From: Hyphomicrobium sp.
GTDB taxonomy: Bacteria; Pseudomonadota; Alphaproteobacteria; Rhizobiales; Hyphomicrobiaceae
Assembly (NCBI GenBank): GCA_002928515.1
Contig: PERI01000002.1
Span: 434,001 to 498,000, forward strand
Length of the DNA: 64,000 bases
Reading direction: 5' to 3'
A program made the translations under genes and the position numbers. The notes beneath the pieces were generated by a model. The model saw only the letters and a list, made by a program, of their open reading frames with translations. It was not told the DNA's origin and did not search any database. Positions within the stretch are counted from its first letter, which is position 1, and each line of letters opens with the position of its first letter. Positions 32,142 to 40,877 of this stretch are shown here, one piece after another.

Positions 32142-33413
32142 ATGCGCTCAGTGAAGAACCTTATTCCTGCATGGCTTAAGGGCCCGGTTTGGTATCGGTT
32201 AGAACGTCGGAATAAAATTACTCTAGGGCCAGATACTAAGATATTTTCTAATGGTAAGTTTGGAACACCAGGACGACGGAAATTAGTTTTAGCTGGACAT
32301 GAAGCTACGCGAACTGGTGCACCGCTGATACTTCTTGAATTGGCTAAAAACTTTTCAAGCAATGAAGATTTGGAGCTTCTATTATTTTTAGAGCGAGGCG
32401 GTCCGCTGGTCAGCGAATACGCAAAATTTTGCACGGTAATAATAAACAATAATTACTTCTATAAAATTGGTCAACCTAGAGTAGCTGATCTTATACATGA
32501 AATTTCAGAGCCAAGACCTGTTTCAGCAATTGTAAACTCGGCGGAAACATGGCGTTTAAGTCAGCAACTTCATGAATCAGGCTTATTCATTATCAGCTTA
32601 ATTCACGAAAATATGGCTCGATATCAAAATGAAGCGCTAGATTCTATTTTGGATAATTCTGCTCGTATTATTTTTCCTGCAGAAGCACTTAAGCAAGTAG
32701 CGATTAATACAAGAACTACGTTTGATCGGTCAGAAGTATTGCCTCAAGGATTGCTTAGGCCAAATTTCGGACAGCGGGACAAATACGCCGCAATATTGGA
32801 AGTAAGAAATCAGCTTAATATAAGTCAGGAAAAGCCAATTGTGCTAGCTTGTGGCACACGTGATCTTCGCAAAGGTTTTGACATTTTCCACCAAGTTGCA
32901 CGCGCAGTTATCGCAGAAAATATAGTTCGGCCTCATTTCTTATGGTTGGGTGGTTCGACCAGCCGCCGTATCATGGATCGCGTAAGCGTAGATTATTGGC
33001 TTTCCTGGGACAAAGAAGTGCTCGATTTAGGCAATGATATATCACACATAGATGAAGTCCCCGACCCTGAATTATTCTTTTTGGCCGCAGACGCGTTTAT
33101 TTTAACGTCGCGAGATGATCCTTTCCCGTGTGTTGTGCATGAGGCGATGAGTGCTAAGCTACCAGTGATAGCATTTGATCGCGCTGGTGGAAGTGCTGAG
33201 GCGCTTGCAGATGGGGCAGGCATTATCGTGCCTTACTTGGATGTAACCGCAATGGCTAACGCTGTAACAACTATTATTTTAGAGCGCGCAAATGCAAATG
33301 AAATGATAGATCGAGCGGAAAAACGTGTGAGGCAAACCTATAACTTTGAAAACTATGCCTCAAAAATAAGGAATATGCTGCATGAGGCAGAAGTTCAACA
33401 TCCAAATCCGTAA
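32142..33413 (+). CDS. GT-B glycosyltransferase, family 4-like
   Basis: Glycosyltransferase of GT-B fold, 423 aa. The C-terminal GT4 domain carries ACGTRDLRKGFDIF, then PDPELFFLAADAFILTSRDDPFPCVVHEAMSAKLPVIAF, GSAEAL and GIIVPY, the usual donor-binding pattern. The N-terminal domain contains LVLAGHEATRTGAPLILLELAK. No membrane segment. It is probably one step of the island glycan. Codon use is AT-rich. Confidence 0.88.
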   Translation: MRSVKNLIPAWLKGPVWYRLERRNKITLGPDTKIFSNGKFGTPGRRKLVLAGHEATRTGAPLILLELAKNFSSNEDLELLLFLERGGPLVSEYAKFCTVIINNNYFYKIGQPRVADLIHEISEPRPVSAIVNSAETWRLSQQLHESGLFIISLIHENMARYQNEALDSILDNSARIIFPAEALKQVAINTRTTFDRSEVLPQGLLRPNFGQRDKYAAILEVRNQLNISQEKPIVLACGTRDLRKGFDIFHQVARAVIAENIVRPHFLWLGGSTSRRIMDRVSVDYWLSWDKEVLDLGNDISHIDEVPDPELFFLAADAFILTSRDDPFPCVVHEAMSAKLPVIAFDRAGGSAEALADGAGIIVPYLDVTAMANAVTTIILERANANEMIDRAEKRVRQTYNFENYASKIRNMLHEAEVQHPNP

Positions 33414-33566
33414 CTACTTATGATGACCGCACTGCATGCGTTTTTACTTTACAACTGAACAATTTCATTTTCTAACTTCGCGTAAGGTTATGAACTCTGC
33501 TAATTTTTTCTGACAATCAAAGTAGCATTTCATATACGGTATATTTTGTGATTGCTGGGTGTCTGA

Positions 33567-35336
33567 ATGGCCAGTCTTCGAAAGAGAATAAAAAAGTACA
33601 TTAAAAAGATCTATCAAAATTATAATCCGCTATTTTACAAATTACTTCATCCTTCTCCAGGCAATAGATCTCCGCATAGCGTTGCAAAACACGGTGAAGT
33701 CGATCAGTACGCGGTAATCAATGCTGCGTTCGATAGAACGTATTATTTAAGACGCTACGTTGATATAGCGATTGCAAAAATTGACCCTGTAAAACATTAC
33801 ATTGAATTTGGTGCTCGTGAGGGTCGAGATCCTTCGCCAGATTTTGTGACCAGCTATTATTTAAAACGCTATCCCGATGTGAAGAAAAGTGGATTAAATC
33901 CATTTTATCACTACCTCAGGTTTGGACAATTTGAAGAACGAGGGACGAATTTTTTTAGCCCTGGCGAGCCGGAATTCGATTTAATGTGTGAAATAAGCGA
34001 TCTGTCGCCAATACAGGTTTCCACTGAAATTTCTAAGAGGCGGCAGAATTTAAGAGAGCGTCTAAATAATGGAATTTTGGGAGAAATGGTATCCAAGGCA
34101 GGTCAATTAGAGCCATTGATTTTGCACTCTTGGTTGTCAGCGTATACCGCGCAAGTGCCTCCATTTCATTCAGAGTGGGCTGTAAATCAGATAACGGCAA
34201 TGTATCGCCTACATCAGGCCGCTAAGTACCGAAGGGCTAAGGCCGTTATTGTTATGCGTTCATGCGGCATAGGGGGCGTTAGTCGGATTGCAGCACATCT
34301 TGCCAATGCATTAGTTGATATATATGGCGAAGATGAAGTCGTTGTTTTATATACGGACTCAAGTGATAAGAAAGCACTTGAGTGGTTCCCTGCAAGTTGT
34401 CGACTTATTGATGTTGCAATAGTCACTCAGAAGCTTGGGAAGGCTGAGCGAGAAAAGCTAATAGTAGAGTTCATCCGCTGTCTTCAACCCACTACTGTCT
34501 TTAATATGAATAGTCCTTTGCTTTGGAGCGCTATGGGAGCTTATGGCAAAGCCCTAGCACATAGTTGTAATTTGTATGCCTATCTATTCTGTAACGACGT
34601 AAATATATTTGGTAATGTAGAAGGGTATCCGGCAAAGCAATTTTATAGATACTTTGACGTATACAAAGCCGTCATAACGGATAGCGAGTTTCTGAAAGAC
34701 GAATTAAGTGAGAAATTCTTAGTGCCTTTGACGCAAATGCACAGGTTAGTGGCAATTGCAACGCCGATTTCCAATCACATGCCAAATATTGCTTCTGCAA
34801 ATCGGCAGTCTGGCCAGCGCCCTAAAGTATTTTGGGCTGGGAGATTCGATCGTCAAAAACGTATCGACATTGTGATTAATATTGCAACACGTCTTCCAAA
34901 CATTGATTTTCATATTTGGGGGGAGTCAGTACTCGACAACGCATTTAAAAAAATGAAGCTACCTAAGAATATATTCAATGAGGGATTATATACTGATTTT
35001 TCTAGTCTACCTCTGCAAAACTGCGATCTTTGGCTTTATACTTCTCAATGGGATGGCGTGCCTAATGTGCTATTCGAAGTTGCTTCCGCCGGTGTTCCCC
35101 TCGTAGGTTCAATAGCGGGGGGGTGCGGTGAAGTCCTGATAGAAGGGTTATGTGAGCGAATTGATAACATTGAGGATGTAGAAGCATTTGAATTAGCTAT
35201 AAGACGAGTTATTGCTCAGCCTCAAGAAGCAAGGGTTCGTGCGAATCTTCTACGAGATCGCATCTTGCAGGCTAGAACACCCCAGAAATACCGAACAGCC
35301 ATTGAATCATTAATTACTCATAGTGAGATATTATGA
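33567..35336 (+). CDS. large glycosyltransferase with N-terminal repeat module
   Basis: A 589-aa protein. Residues about 53-130 hold two copies of a tyrosine-rich repeat (YYLRRYVDIAI then PVKHYIEFGAREGRDPS, and YYLKRYPDVKKSGLNPFYHYL then FGQFEERG), a module common at the front of surface-glycan glycosyltransferases. A GT-B domain follows (VIVMRSCGIGGVSRIAAHLA), and a GT4-like domain fills about 410-585 (VFWAGRFDRQKRIDI, SQWDGVPNVLFEVASAGVPLVG). Its stop overlaps the next gene as ATGA. The gap 33414-33566 is AT-rich and empty. Confidence 0.85.
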   Translation: MASLRKRIKKYIKKIYQNYNPLFYKLLHPSPGNRSPHSVAKHGEVDQYAVINAAFDRTYYLRRYVDIAIAKIDPVKHYIEFGAREGRDPSPDFVTSYYLKRYPDVKKSGLNPFYHYLRFGQFEERGTNFFSPGEPEFDLMCEISDLSPIQVSTEISKRRQNLRERLNNGILGEMVSKAGQLEPLILHSWLSAYTAQVPPFHSEWAVNQITAMYRLHQAAKYRRAKAVIVMRSCGIGGVSRIAAHLANALVDIYGEDEVVVLYTDSSDKKALEWFPASCRLIDVAIVTQKLGKAEREKLIVEFIRCLQPTTVFNMNSPLLWSAMGAYGKALAHSCNLYAYLFCNDVNIFGNVEGYPAKQFYRYFDVYKAVITDSEFLKDELSEKFLVPLTQMHRLVAIATPISNHMPNIASANRQSGQRPKVFWAGRFDRQKRIDIVINIATRLPNIDFHIWGESVLDNAFKKMKLPKNIFNEGLYTDFSSLPLQNCDLWLYTSQWDGVPNVLFEVASAGVPLVGSIAGGCGEVLIEGLCERIDNIEDVEAFELAIRRVIAQPQEARVRANLLRDRILQARTPQKYRTAIESLITHSEIL

Positions 35337-36076
35337 TCAGTGCAGATCTTACTGTTATCGTAACTGCCCAGACCGAGACTGTTGTGGCTGGACCAGCAAT
35401 GCGTAGCGCTGAGATTGCTATAGGCAATGCAGAAGCCGCAGGCTTTGTAATTGAGCGAGTAATAAGTTTAGATAAGGCATCGCATCTATGTCGTGAATAT
35501 TTTCAACAATCTGCATTCGCGGCTTGGAAGAAAGTTGAGTATGATTTTGCAGATCCATATATTACTCGTAATGCATCAGTCGAAAATTCACTTGGTCGCT
35601 GGATTGCATTTCTAGATGCTGATGATTTATTTAGCGAAAATTGGCTTGTTACCTCTGCAAAGCTTCTTGTTGAGTTAGAAGGAAGCGGTGGTAATGTAAT
35701 TGTACATCCTGAAATTAATTGGATATTTGACGGTGCTATATATGTATTTGCAAAGCTGTCACAGGATGACCTATTATTTTATCCAGAATATTTTTATCTA
35801 GACAATCCATATGACATGCTTTGCATGGCCCCACGCAAAGCATACCTCGAAATCCCATACGTAAAACGAGACGTTAATAATGGTTTTGGTTACGGAGATT
35901 GGCAGTGGAATATAGAAACTATGGCGTCTTCATGGAGGCACGTCATTGCCGAGAATACAATTATTTTCAAGCGGCGAAGAGATACGTCTGTATTTTTAGA
36001 AAGTAGCTTGCGAAAGTCTGTTATCCATCAAATTGAGCCTATGGCGATTGACAGACTTAAAAAGTTAGGTCGGTAG
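35333..36076 (+). CDS. GT2-family glycosyltransferase, paralog 1
   Basis: GT-A fold, family 2-like, 247 aa. The donor motif is FLDADDLFSENWL at about residues 92-104, after an N-terminal LTVIVTAQTETVVAGP segment. It overlaps the gene before by four bases (ATGA). Its neighbour at 36097 is clearly related along its full length, indicating a tandem duplication. The acceptor is unknown. Confidence 0.83.
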   Translation: MISADLTVIVTAQTETVVAGPAMRSAEIAIGNAEAAGFVIERVISLDKASHLCREYFQQSAFAAWKKVEYDFADPYITRNASVENSLGRWIAFLDADDLFSENWLVTSAKLLVELEGSGGNVIVHPEINWIFDGAIYVFAKLSQDDLLFYPEYFYLDNPYDMLCMAPRKAYLEIPYVKRDVNNGFGYGDWQWNIETMASSWRHVIAENTIIFKRRRDTSVFLESSLRKSVIHQIEPMAIDRLKKLGR

Positions 36077-36096
36077 CTGAACAGTAAATTATTATA

Positions 36097-36837
36097 ATGA
36101 AAAATATAGATATATCAGTTGTTCTTAACGTGCACTCAGAAACTGTAGTATCGGGTCCTACGATCCGTAGTGCAGAAAGTGCAATTTTGATTGCTGAGGC
36201 TGCAGGGTTTATAGTTGAACGGCTTATTTGCTTTGATAGGCCGTCGAGAGAATGCAGATTGTACTTTACGCAACCGATATTTTCTTTATGGCGTAAATTA
36301 GAATTCGATATCGGCGATCTGGGTATTGTGCGTAACAAAGTATCTACATTGTCTAAGGGGCGATGGATTGCATGGTTGGATGCTGACGATTTATTCAGTG
36401 AAAATTGGCTTGTTTTAGGTGCACAATCGCTAGCATCTAGTCGTAGTAGCGGTGATAAAGTAATAGTCCATCCTGAAATGAATTTAGTATTCGATGGTTA
36501 TGCGAATGCCTACACTAAGTTAAATCAGTCAGATATACTATTTACGCCATACTATTTTTATTTTTTAAATTATTATGATTCTTTATGTATGGCGCCACGA
36601 GAGTTGTTTAGTGATGTACCATATATTTGCAGTGATTTTGAGCTCGGATTTGCGCTCGAAGATTGGCTGTGGAATATTCAAACTATCTACGCGGGCTGGA
36701 AGCATGAAATTGTAAAAGATACTATCATTTTTAAGCGTAGGCGTGATATGTCATTGGTAGTAAAAAGTAGTCAGAGACGAACTATTCTTTGGCCTGTCGA
36801 AGCCCTGGCAATAGATGAAATCGCAAAATTGCGGTGA
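36097..36837 (+). CDS. GT2-family glycosyltransferase, paralog 2
   Basis: GT-A protein of 246 aa, a diverged duplicate of the preceding gene: shared ETVV-GP start, AEAAGF-VER, GRWIA-LDADDLFSENWLV, VIVHPE and TIIFKRRRD. By eye about half of the residues match. No ribosome site is strong. It is the last cargo gene before the right attachment site. Confidence 0.83.
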   Translation: MKNIDISVVLNVHSETVVSGPTIRSAESAILIAEAAGFIVERLICFDRPSRECRLYFTQPIFSLWRKLEFDIGDLGIVRNKVSTLSKGRWIAWLDADDLFSENWLVLGAQSLASSRSSGDKVIVHPEMNLVFDGYANAYTKLNQSDILFTPYYFYFLNYYDSLCMAPRELFSDVPYICSDFELGFALEDWLWNIQTIYAGWKHEIVKDTIIFKRRRDMSLVVKSSQRRTILWPVEALAIDEIAKLR

Positions 36838-37072
36838 TATCGGCTATTATATTTTAGATTTATATCGTAATATTAATAGTAGTTGCTTGAGCAAAGCATG
36901 ACTTGCCAAGTATTTATTCCTAATTACTTCTTCTCAGTATTTTGAGTTATTTTAATAGTTGCTGTTATTTTTAATAACTTTTTCAAATTGAGCCCTTTAT
37001 CCATAAACAATCCATAATTAAATTTTAGATTAGCGAAGATATGTGTAGTTGTTCATATGTTATTGAAAGTAT
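36838..37072. other. AT-rich right end of the island, no gene seen
   Basis: About 235 very AT-rich bases between the last glycosyltransferase and the right attachment site, with only tiny frames. It may hold integrase arm sites or a transcription end, but no clear stem-loop with T-run stands out. Confidence 0.6.
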
Positions 37073-37127
37073 TGGTGCCGCTTAGGTGACTCGAACACCT
37101 GACCCCGTCATTACGAATGACGTGCTC
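37073..37127. repeat. island right attachment site, inside tRNA-Thr
   Basis: The intact copy of the 55-bp repeat, forming the 3' part of the functional tRNA-Thr gene. Exact match to 25762-25816. Confidence 0.92.
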
Positions 37128-37148
37128 TACCGGCTGAGCTAAAGCGGC
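37073..37148 (-). tRNA. tRNA-Thr (anticodon CGT)
   Basis: On the minus strand: acceptor GCCGCTT/AAGCGGC, D-arm with GCTCAGC, anticodon stem CGTCA/TGACG around TTCGTAA (anticodon CGT), T-arm with TTCGAGT, discriminator A and CCA, 76 nt in all. It reads codon ACG. The gene is the attachment target of the island and remains complete on this side. Confidence 0.96.
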
Positions 37149-37247
37149 TTTCCGGACGCGGCGCACAGCGTCGCGAGACGCGTGGGATAGCCTTTGCGGT
37201 CGGCAAAAGCAAGCGTTGGCAGAGTTTGGTGCTCGATGGCATGTGCG

Positions 37248-39026
37248 TCACTTAATGGCGCGAAACGGTCTCTTTGAATATGACGCTGTGGTCTCGTCCT
37301 CTGATGTGTCCGGTCCCGGATCGTCGGGTGCGCGCGGCGCTACGAAGAGTTTAGCATCGCCGCTCTTCGGCTCTTTCTGGCTGTGTGACGTCGGTTGCAC
37401 GGGACTGGTGGGTTTGTTCGCGGTCAAGCGTGACTGAGGGGTTGCAGTGATCGTGGCCTCATCGGAACCATTTCTGACGGGTTTGATTTGTGCCGCCTCG
37501 TCTGCACGTCCGCGGATGGCGCGTTCGGTGACGGGCTGTAGGCGGATCGGCTCCGGCTCGGCTTGAGCTGGATTTGGTGGTTCTGATAGCGTCGATGATA
37601 CTGTACTGGCAGGGACATGTTCCATCGCAGCCGTCAGCGTCAATTCGGCTTCAGCTCGTTGATTCGCCGTGCTTCCAGTGGCGGCATCGATAGCCAGCAA
37701 CTCTTCCAAGCGTGACGTGACAATCTCTGTGCGCGCTTCATCGCGTGATTCAACTGGCACGCGCCATTGGTAAGCGTCAAGCTTGCCGGTGACCGGTGAG
37801 ATCGCTTCCCAATGATCAGAGACGACGCCGTCGGCCATCCATACGGGGTCTCGCGATGCTGTCACCGCGCGTGCAAGCCACTCTCGCACGCGGCCTTTAT
37901 CGCCGCTCTCACCTGCTTCGATGCGAGCCATGAGTGTTGCGACGCGTTGGGTCAGTCGATTGGCGAGCAGTGGTTCGAGCGCGTAGCGCGCCTCGTCAAA
38001 CATGCGCGCTTCAATGGCGGTCGTGGCAATGGCAATTGTGCTTTCGATGGAATGTGGATTGAGCGCTGCGAGTTGGCGTACGCGGTCCAGCCGATCGCGG
38101 GTGCTGTCACCGATGCGCGCGTGTGCATACGCCGTCGCAAGATCTGGATGGGGAGATTTGACCCAAGTTTTTTGCAAAACTTTTGCAGCCTTCGCTGTAT
38201 TGCCGCGTGATGCATAAATGCGACCGGCGACTGCAGCAGCCGGTACGAGGTCTGGGGCAAGGGCATGGGCTTCGAGCGCAAATGTCAACGCTTGATCGGT
38301 CCCATTTTCTTCAGCTTCGATGGCTTTTGCAGTGAGCAGCACGGCTCGTTTGCGATCGGCAACAGCTTTTTCGACATTACCTGTGCGCTTGGCATGGTCC
38401 AATGTTTCCAGTGCGCCAGCCCAATCTTTCTGTTGGCACTGCATGTCGAACAGGGCATCGGCAGACCAGCCCAGTTTTGGGTTTGTTTTGAGTGCGCGCC
38501 CTGCGAGTTGGCGGGCAGCTTCGGCCGAGCCTTCGCGCTCGGCTTCTAGATATAGACCCCGTAACCCGAGCTGCTCTGTTTCTGGAGACGACAACATGGC
38601 TTCATAGATGCGCCGTGCCGTCGCGCGATCGCCTGACAATTGTGCGGCTTGGGCGCGCAATAGCTGTGTCATCGGTTCATGGGGCAGCGCATTGCGGGCC
38701 AATAAAGCGTAACGGTTCGCGAGGATTTTATCCCCGGCGCCAATAGCGATCATGCCACTTGAGAGCGCATCGAGGCCACGTTTTTTGCGTCGATTGAGGA
38801 TTCGTTCGCCGATGATAGCCGGGCTATGCCAGAGCGTGCGAGCGATAGACCAAAGAAACACTGCGCTCGCCATGACAATTGCAAGAATGACGACGGCGCG
38901 GAACACTGTGGTTTCGATGTCGTATCCTTGCCACGTAACTTGCAATGTGCCCGGCCGGTCGGCGAGCCAACCCAAACCGCTTGCAACCACGACGACGGCC
39001 AAGAGATAAACGACGAGACGTAGCAT
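37248..39026 (-). CDS. hemY: HemY-like membrane TPR protein
   Basis: Protein with a HemY N-terminal domain, linked by context to tetrapyrrole synthesis but without enzyme activity of its own; not the protoporphyrinogen oxidase of the same name. Two N-terminal membrane helices (about 4-20 and 43-63, with RPGTLQVTWQGYDIET between them) are followed by TPR-like helices (about 100-400) and a long disordered Pro/Thr/Glu-rich tail (about 460-592). An AAAGG site lies 8 bases before the ATG. It follows the mitofilin-like gene by 21 bases in the standard hemC-hemD-mitofilin-hemY order. Confidence 0.88.
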   Translation of the reverse strand: MLRLVVYLLAVVVVASGLGWLADRPGTLQVTWQGYDIETTVFRAVVILAIVMASAVFLWSIARTLWHSPAIIGERILNRRKKRGLDALSSGMIAIGAGDKILANRYALLARNALPHEPMTQLLRAQAAQLSGDRATARRIYEAMLSSPETEQLGLRGLYLEAEREGSAEAARQLAGRALKTNPKLGWSADALFDMQCQQKDWAGALETLDHAKRTGNVEKAVADRKRAVLLTAKAIEAEENGTDQALTFALEAHALAPDLVPAAAVAGRIYASRGNTAKAAKVLQKTWVKSPHPDLATAYAHARIGDSTRDRLDRVRQLAALNPHSIESTIAIATTAIEARMFDEARYALEPLLANRLTQRVATLMARIEAGESGDKGRVREWLARAVTASRDPVWMADGVVSDHWEAISPVTGKLDAYQWRVPVESRDEARTEIVTSRLEELLAIDAATGSTANQRAEAELTLTAAMEHVPASTVSSTLSEPPNPAQAEPEPIRLQPVTERAIRGRADEAAQIKPVRNGSDEATITATPQSRLTANKPTSPVQPTSHSQKEPKSGDAKLFVAPRAPDDPGPDTSEDETTASYSKRPFRAIK

Positions 39027-39047
39027 GACGCGTACCTTTGACTGTGC

Positions 39048-40706
39048 TTACGGCTGAGTTGACGGCGTTGTTGCCGATGAAGAGCTGAGCGATGATTTGA
39101 GTTGTGCTTCGATGGCAGCGACAGCGGTGTCGATACTGACGCGCGCGGCAATTTTATTGAGAAATGGTTGCAGAGCGTCTTGAGCTTTTGGCGATAAATC
39201 CTGAGCTTGCGTTAATGCATCGCTCAGTTGGCCTTCCTTCAGCGCGTTCTCAATACGTCCAACAATGGCTTCAGTAGTTTTATCATCGGGTGTGTGATTG
39301 ATTTTGCGCACGCGGACGACGGACTTGGCGCCAGCGATCAAGCGGTCTACCACGCTGGCGTCTTCCGGTTCCGTTTCGGAATCGATGGCGGCGTAAGCCG
39401 CTGCGCGGAATTCCTTTGCAAGCTCGTCCGGTGAGGGAACGCCTTGATCTTTGAATTTGGCCAGACTTGAGAGATCAATGTTTGATCCAGCGGCTTTTTG
39501 TACGTCTTCAAATTCAGCGGAATAGCTCTGTCCATTGTTCAAGGCGCGCTTGAGATTTTGCAATTCGAGAGCGAGTACGATGCGTTCGGAATTCTCTTGG
39601 CGTTCGCCTTCGGCTTTGACGATGGCTTGCAGATTTTGCTCTAGGCTAGAGATTTTCTGTGACAACGGTCCTAGTGCAGTGGCAATATCCGATGGTTTGG
39701 CTGTGCTGGATTTCAGTCCATCCAATTCTGATATCAGCGCCGAGCTTTGTTCTTGCGCGAGCTTTGCGGCGGCGGCGGTTCGGTCCGTTTCAGTTTTCAT
39801 CGCCAACAAACGTTCTTCGATGCGCACTGCATCGCTTTTGACACTGGCGACGTCGCGATCAATTCGTTGCGTGCCGGACTTTGCGGCTTCACTGGCTTCG
39901 GTGGCCGATAAAATGCGGCCCTCCACGTCTTCGGCGACACTCTTTCTGAGCGCAGTGAGTTGCGTTGCGAGGCTGGTTTCTAAATCAGCAACTTTGCCGG
40001 TGAGAGCAGCGAGTTGTTCAAGTCGGCCTGCATTCGGGTCATTTGCGCCGGCATCGGCGAGCGCTTTCAATTTGTCCTCGACTGCCGATAGCCGGGTCAA
40101 TTGCTCGGGTTCACCTGCGTCGCTGGCTGCAGAGGCAAGGGCTGCCTTGGTTTCTGCAACGAGGCGCGACTGGCTGTCTTTGATGTCGGCTATCGACGTG
40201 ACGGTTTGCTCAAGCGCTGCGAGACGACTTTCGGTGGCTTTGTTGACATCGGTTGCTACCGGCGTCGCGGTTTTGGATTCTAACAATTTCACGCGGGCAT
40301 CGAGCGCTGTGGCGGTATCTGACAAACGCGATGTGCTGCCCGATAATCCCAACTGAGGAAGTGCCCATTCGGCTGCTGCGAGTGCCAAGATGGCACCGAT
40401 CAAGCTTGCGGCAAGATGCGAGAAGAAGCCGCCGCGTTTTTTTTCTGGCGCATTCATGGTGCGATCACTGTTCGATTGCGATGACGATGCGCTATCTGGT
40501 GATGCCTTTGCAGATTCTGTGTCTGTTGGTTTCTGTTGAGGCTTAGAGTCAGATTTAGTGGTCCCGCTCGACGCATAACTTGATGCTGGAGCCGGATGTG
40601 GCGTTGCGTCGATTTCCGTCGCCTTGAGATCAAGTGTAGAGTGGGGCCGCTTGGGCGTGCCTGAGGATGCGCCAGCTTTTATGGGATCATCGTTTTTGTC
40701 TGCCAT
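39048..40706 (-). CDS. mitofilin-like (Mic60-related, COG4223) membrane protein
   Basis: Alphaproteobacterial homolog of mitochondrial Mic60/mitofilin, 552 aa. The first about 90 residues are disordered and Ser/Lys-rich, one membrane helix lies at about 93-115 (FFSHLAASLIGAILALAAAEW), a long coiled coil follows (about 125-370), and a helical C-terminal mitofilin-type domain ends the protein. A strong AGGAGG precedes the ATG. It is sandwiched between hemD and hemY. Relatives are linked to intracytoplasmic or cristae-like membrane shaping; that role here is inferred. Confidence 0.85.
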   Translation of the reverse strand: MADKNDDPIKAGASSGTPKRPHSTLDLKATEIDATPHPAPASSYASSGTTKSDSKPQQKPTDTESAKASPDSASSSQSNSDRTMNAPEKKRGGFFSHLAASLIGAILALAAAEWALPQLGLSGSTSRLSDTATALDARVKLLESKTATPVATDVNKATESRLAALEQTVTSIADIKDSQSRLVAETKAALASAASDAGEPEQLTRLSAVEDKLKALADAGANDPNAGRLEQLAALTGKVADLETSLATQLTALRKSVAEDVEGRILSATEASEAAKSGTQRIDRDVASVKSDAVRIEERLLAMKTETDRTAAAAKLAQEQSSALISELDGLKSSTAKPSDIATALGPLSQKISSLEQNLQAIVKAEGERQENSERIVLALELQNLKRALNNGQSYSAEFEDVQKAAGSNIDLSSLAKFKDQGVPSPDELAKEFRAAAYAAIDSETEPEDASVVDRLIAGAKSVVRVRKINHTPDDKTTEAIVGRIENALKEGQLSDALTQAQDLSPKAQDALQPFLNKIAARVSIDTAVAAIEAQLKSSLSSSSATTPSTQP

Positions 40707-40877
40707 GGGAGCAAACGCCTCCTACGTTCGTGGTCGCGTTCAGGATCTGAATTCCTGAGTGACATACAAGTACATTTTGCTTTTGGTCTGCGGCCTTGAC
40801 ATGGCTTGGGTGATAATATTGCGGGTTTATCTTAGATAACGACTACGCCCATGTCACAAACCATTTATGGTCGCTTT

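Larger units (their letters stand above)
25762..37127. mobile_element. integrative genomic island in tRNA-Thr(CGT), with glycosylation cargo
   Basis: An 11.4-kb segment flanked by exact 55-bp direct repeats, each the 3' part of tRNA-Thr(CGT): 25762-25816 and 37073-37127. It contains a tyrosine integrase and an AlpA-like factor at the left, and galE, five glycosyltransferases and a methyltransferase at the right. Base composition is visibly richer in A and T than in the flanking core genes, and flanking genes on both sides are chromosomal. No conjugation, capsid or replication genes are recognisable, so it is a non-self-mobile island as seen here. Confidence 0.88.

Noticed and set aside
39535-40356. 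273-aa rightward frame
   Set aside because: Antisense shadow of the mitofilin-like coiled-coil gene, whose regular codon pattern keeps other frames open.
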